A stretch of 64,000 bases of DNA from Dillenia suffruticosa (Eukaryota > Streptophyta > Magnoliopsida > Dilleniales > Dilleniaceae). A program made the translations under genes and the position numbers. The stretch is taken from the NCBI GenBank assembly GCA_033439265.1, contig JAVTVX010000013.1, positions 2,134,501 through 2,198,500 on the forward strand, given 5' to 3'. The notes under the pieces were generated by a model. That model did not search any database, was not told the DNA's origin, and saw nothing but the letters and a program-made list of their open reading frames with translations. This document shows positions 60,636-64,000 of the stretch, in pieces. Within the stretch, counting starts at the first letter, position 1, and each line of letters begins with the position of its first letter.

Positions 60636-61620
60636 AAGGGTGGTTTAGGCATTAGAAACTTAAAAGCAGTAAACATGGACTTATCAGGGAAATCGTGGGC
60701 GAAAATTAGAAAGGATGGAGACGAGTTTAGGAAAAAAATAATGAAGGACAAGTATGGTAGATTGGGATGCTGTGATTCTGCCAATAATGTGAGTAAATGC
60801 ATGAAGTTTTCGAGGGTTTGGAAAGATATTGTGATGCTTGGAGAAGTGGTTGACAAAATTGGGAAAAAGCTTAATGATAGTTTTGATGGGTGATGGAAAG
60901 GAAATAAATTTTTGGTTGGAGAGCTGGGGGAGGGGTGCTCCATTGAAGAATATTTTTACAAAATTATATCAAATATCCAATAACAAAGTGGGTAGTCTTA
61001 CAGATTAAGGGTGTTAGAATGAAGAGGTGTGGGTATGGGATCTGAGTGGGAGGAAAAGACTATTTTGTTGGGAAGAGGAGAGAGATAGTCTGATGGCAAT
61101 TTCGGAAGGAACCAGAATGAACAAGGGAAGAAGAGATTCTTATGTTTGAAATGGTACTAAAAAAGGCATTTATTTACTTGGTTAAGGATGCTTCTGAGTT
61201 GATTCAAGAGCCGATGAATCACGAAAAGATATTGATGTCGGCAATTGAAGTGCCCCCTAACGTACCGTTGTTATACTAGAGAATCATATGAGACATCTGC
61301 CAACTGTGGACAATCTTGGATGTAGGGAGTAGATATACCGCAAAAAGAGTGCCCATTATGTAGGGTGGATGATGAATCTACTGACCATTTGTTTATCAGG
61401 TGTGCGAATATTTACAAGGTATGGATCGGCAGTTTAAAATGGTGGGGCATTCATGCATTCGGGGCGGATCAAGGAAAAGTTCGCTAGAACAATGGGAAGG
61501 GATGATTTTGAACCGAGAGAGTGGAGTTGGGGTGAAAGAAACTTGGGATATGGGCATTCATCTTTTTAATATTTATCTATTAATCGATTCTAAAATTTGG
61601 GGTTAAACTGTATATTGTTA
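60636..61620 (+). mobile_element. Degraded LINE (L1-type non-LTR retrotransposon) 3' fragment
   Basis: It starts with KGGLGIRNLKAVNMDLSGK, the motif after the reverse transcriptase core of plant LINEs. KKIMKDKYG and SRVWKDIVMLG follow, then a broken region. Near the end comes a zinc-binding RT-associated segment, ECPLCRVDDESTDHLFIRC, then NIYKVWIGSLKWWG. Several frame changes and stops separate the pieces (the first open run ends at 60893). The RT core and ORF1 are absent, so this is a truncated dead copy. Confidence 0.85.
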
Positions 61621-61792
61621 TTGTTGTTGGTTATAGAATAATAAAACAATTTTTACAGGTAGGAGTAAGGAGACGAAGAGATCCAGGACGTTAAAATCAA
61701 ATTCTTCTTTTATGGCCTAAAACCATCTCTCAGTCTCAACAACTATGAGACGATCCAAAAGCCAAGAATCTCAACGATGGGTAAATAGAGAG

Positions 61793-61860
61793 GTGGAGTC
61801 TTTCATACTGTATCAATGATATATCAGTGGAGTCTTTCATACTGTATCAATGATATATCA
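61793..61860. repeat. Perfect 34-bp tandem duplication
   Basis: Two identical adjacent units (61793-61826 and 61827-61860) starting GTGGAGTCTTTCATACTG and ending ATGATATATCA. Confidence 0.95.
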
Positions 61861-63656
61861 AGGTTGCATAGCTCAAAAAAATCACTGGCAAAAGGAAAAT
61901 CGAAAGCACCGACCAAACCCACCCCCCCCCCCCCAAAATCAAGTGCTAAATAGGTCCTTGTGAATTATGATCAAATTTAAGGTTTTAACAAATTCAGATA
62001 CTATAAATTTGTTCTCTTATTTGTTATCTAATTCTTAATTTATTGGAAAGACAAAACGTAAAAAATAAAAATATATATTTTTTTGTACTTAACTACCGAT
62101 ATCCCAAAAACTCTACTAATTGGATTCGAGCAATTGTGGGATTCAATTTAGAAATTGACTCTTCTGAAATTTATTTTTTTATTTTTAAAAATCAAACTCG
62201 AGATCTTGATTAACAGAATCTTATTAATATTAAAAATAGCTATTTATAAAATTGTTTGCAAACTGTATTCTCATTTGCTTGTGGCAAAGATTTTTTAATG
62301 AGGGTGGAAGCTGGGAAGGGTAGATGGAAAAATCAAGGAAATTGTTAAGGGGTCTGGGGCGGTGTTGGCGTGGGGTGTGGGCAGTGCGGTAGAGAACATT
62401 CCTTTCTCTTGTATGGTGGAAACTTAATTAAACAAATGCTGTGTTGTGTGAACATGGCAACCGCCATCCACCACTCCATTTCCTCTTTTTCTTAGTCCTT
62501 TCGTTGACAGATTTTCCTCTCATCTAAGCTGTACAAACTTCAGACTTGCATTTTTAAATTCCCACATCAAGTGCATCGTGATTTTCTAGTGTCATTTTTA
62601 AAATTAATCTTAAATACAAAAATTTAAAATACTTCAGAATAATAATCATAATTTAAAACAATATTATAAACTTTTATAATAATGAGCATAAAATCTGAAT
62701 TTATTATTTAAAAATCAACTGCCATAGGGGCACATGCAATGCATGTATGTTTTATTCTTTTATATATATATATATAAAAGTAGAAAAGGATCGCACTCTT
62801 TTGGATTGAGTGGTCGGATATTCTATTCACTTGTGGGATTAGAGAAAAAAGCCCATCGTGGATATAAGTATTTTATGAGGTTGTGATATAATTGTAATTT
62901 TTGTTAAATATAAAAGTGTAAAATTGTATTTTTGTTGGTTAAAATAATTTATTTTAATTGTACTTAAAAACACAAAAATGAAAATTTTGAGGGAGCTGCT
63001 TATTTATTTTTATTTTTTTTGCTTATAAGCAGTTTTTGGACTTATAAACAGTTTTATAAATTTTAGTTATCAAAAAATTATAATTATAATTTATAAGTTG
63101 ATTTGACCGGTTTATAAATAATTCCAAACACCCTTGTAATAAATAGTATATTTCTAATTTATTTATATTTTTAATTTATTATTCATGAAATTAACTTTAT
63201 ATTGCTCATAATTTATTATTTTTCTTATGTAAAATTTATCGACAAATAATATAACGCAATAATCTTTTATAAATATCTCTTTAAGTATTTTTGACTAAAT
63301 AAAGCAATTCGAAAAAATTCAAGTCATTTCTTTTTATCTTGCAAAATATATATAACAGGCAATTTTTTTTTTTTTTTTTTTTGACACCCAGTGTTTCAAA
63401 ACTTGTCTTTAAGATCTACTCTTTTATCACTTTGCCTCCCCATGGGGTTAAATATCATAGAATAACTCAGTAGTGCCATTCCCCCCCCCCCCCCCACCCC
63501 AAAAAAAAAAACCACTTTAAATAAAAATAAAATCGTCTAATCAAAAAAGAAAAAGTGGGGGAAGTAACACTTTCCGCGGGTGGATTAGGGATTTGAGTTT
63601 GAGGGGTTCCCTCCTCGAGTCTCTTGCTCTGTTGGGAGGAATTGTTGGTCAATTCG
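61861..63656. other. Intergenic spacer and promoter of the right-edge gene
   Basis: AT-rich with C-tracts (61921-61935, 63481-63495). No gene was seen. 63.55-63.65 kb is probably 5' UTR of the maturase-like gene. Confidence 0.5.
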
Positions 63657-64000
63657 ATGCTTTCAAGCTTTTTTAGGTTCTGCAATTTCAAATTCGGGGT
63701 TTCAATTCTCTCTTCTCCAAGATACTACTCAAACTTAGCTCTTGAACCCTCTCTCAATCAAACCATCGCTCCATTCTCAAACCCTACATCACCCCTCACA
63801 AAACCCCAACTTAAAACCCTAATTCTCTCCCAATGCCATCAGGGAAAATTCTCAAATTTGATCCAAAACGTCGTCGCTTCACCCTCCTTCCTCCTCACCG
63901 CCTCCAAAAACCTCATCCCCAACATCACCGATGTCAACTACCCCGACTCCGCTCTCTTCGATTTGGTCTCGAAGCGTTTTTCGCTCGAAGACCTGGCTTC
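63657..64000 (+). CDS. N-terminus of a probable nuclear-encoded group II intron maturase (partial)
   Basis: Open from ATG 63657 to the window edge (about 114 codons, no stop). Residues 1-35 (MLSSFFRFCNFKFGVSILSS) are rich in Ser/Arg/aromatics with few acids, as for a mitochondrial targeting peptide. The later TLILSQCHQGKFSNLIQNVV, ASPSFLLTASKNL and VSKRFSLEDLA resemble the region before the reverse transcriptase domain in plant nMAT proteins, which help splice mitochondrial group II introns. The RT and maturase domains would lie beyond the window, so the family call rests on this short stretch. It could be another organellar protein. Confidence 0.55.
   Translation, partial: MLSSFFRFCNFKFGVSILSSPRYYSNLALEPSLNQTIAPFSNPTSPLTKPQLKTLILSQCHQGKFSNLIQNVVASPSFLLTASKNLIPNITDVNYPDSALFDLVSKRFSLEDLA

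Noticed and set aside
1-64000. CRISPR arrays, tRNA or rRNA genes
   Set aside because: No regularly spaced direct repeats, no complete tRNA cloverleaf and no rRNA motifs were seen. The pol III box-like sequences belong to SINE-like elements.

Overview
The window is nuclear DNA from a flowering plant, almost certainly a eudicot. It is AT-rich and gene-sparse. Genes carry GT-AG introns, CT/GA microsatellites are common, and several families are plant-specific (GASA peptide, plant calmodulin-binding protein, E-class PPR, SDP1-type lipase, calmodulin-like protein). I cannot name the genus. No organellar or bacterial operon structure is present.

Layout. (1) 1-6.8 kb: AT-rich spacer with a tRNA-derived SINE-like element, then an intact four-exon GASA/snakin gene (3798-4661, +). 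(2) 6.8-27.9 kb: a minus-strand array of four copies of a small protein family of unknown function beginning MAGLQYxFFPTDF. The outer copies (6865-7113 and 27574-27819) look intact. One inner copy has an altered C-terminus (8592-8990) and the other has lost its start codon (25054-25329). (3) 11.4-23.7 kb, inside that array: a chain of decayed, intron-containing gene pieces, all on the minus strand. In transcription order they are a DUF726/TMCO4-type membrane hydrolase (5' part, first exon duplicated), most of the ufmylation ligase UFL1, an unidentified exon, and a malectin-like/LRR protein. All but the single unidentified exon carry stops or frameshifts. (4) 28-33 kb: spacer with exon-like scraps, then a PPR E-class pseudogene (30826-32556, +). 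(5) 34987-38582 (-): an intact two-exon plant calmodulin-binding protein with an internal acidic repeat. (6) 41.1-44 kb: a probable LTR-type element with a GC-rich part, a GA microsatellite and a perfect 28-bp palindrome. (7) 45279-48684 (+): an intact three-exon SDP1-type triacylglycerol lipase. (8) 48.7-55.4 kb: AT-rich spacer with two copies of a ~170-bp repeat. (9) 55623-56249 (+): an intronless four-EF-hand calmodulin-like protein. (10) 56-63.6 kb: spacer with a degraded LINE. (11) 63657 to the right edge (+): the N-terminus of a probable nuclear-encoded organellar intron maturase.

The intact genes are ordinary plant housekeeping or signalling genes with no evident joint pathway. The unusual part is 6.8-27.9 kb: a microprotein tandem array split by a 12-kb same-strand chain of fused, truncated gene relics. 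This could be a fractionating duplicated segment or a transposon-captured (Helitron-like) chimera. The sequence alone does not settle which.
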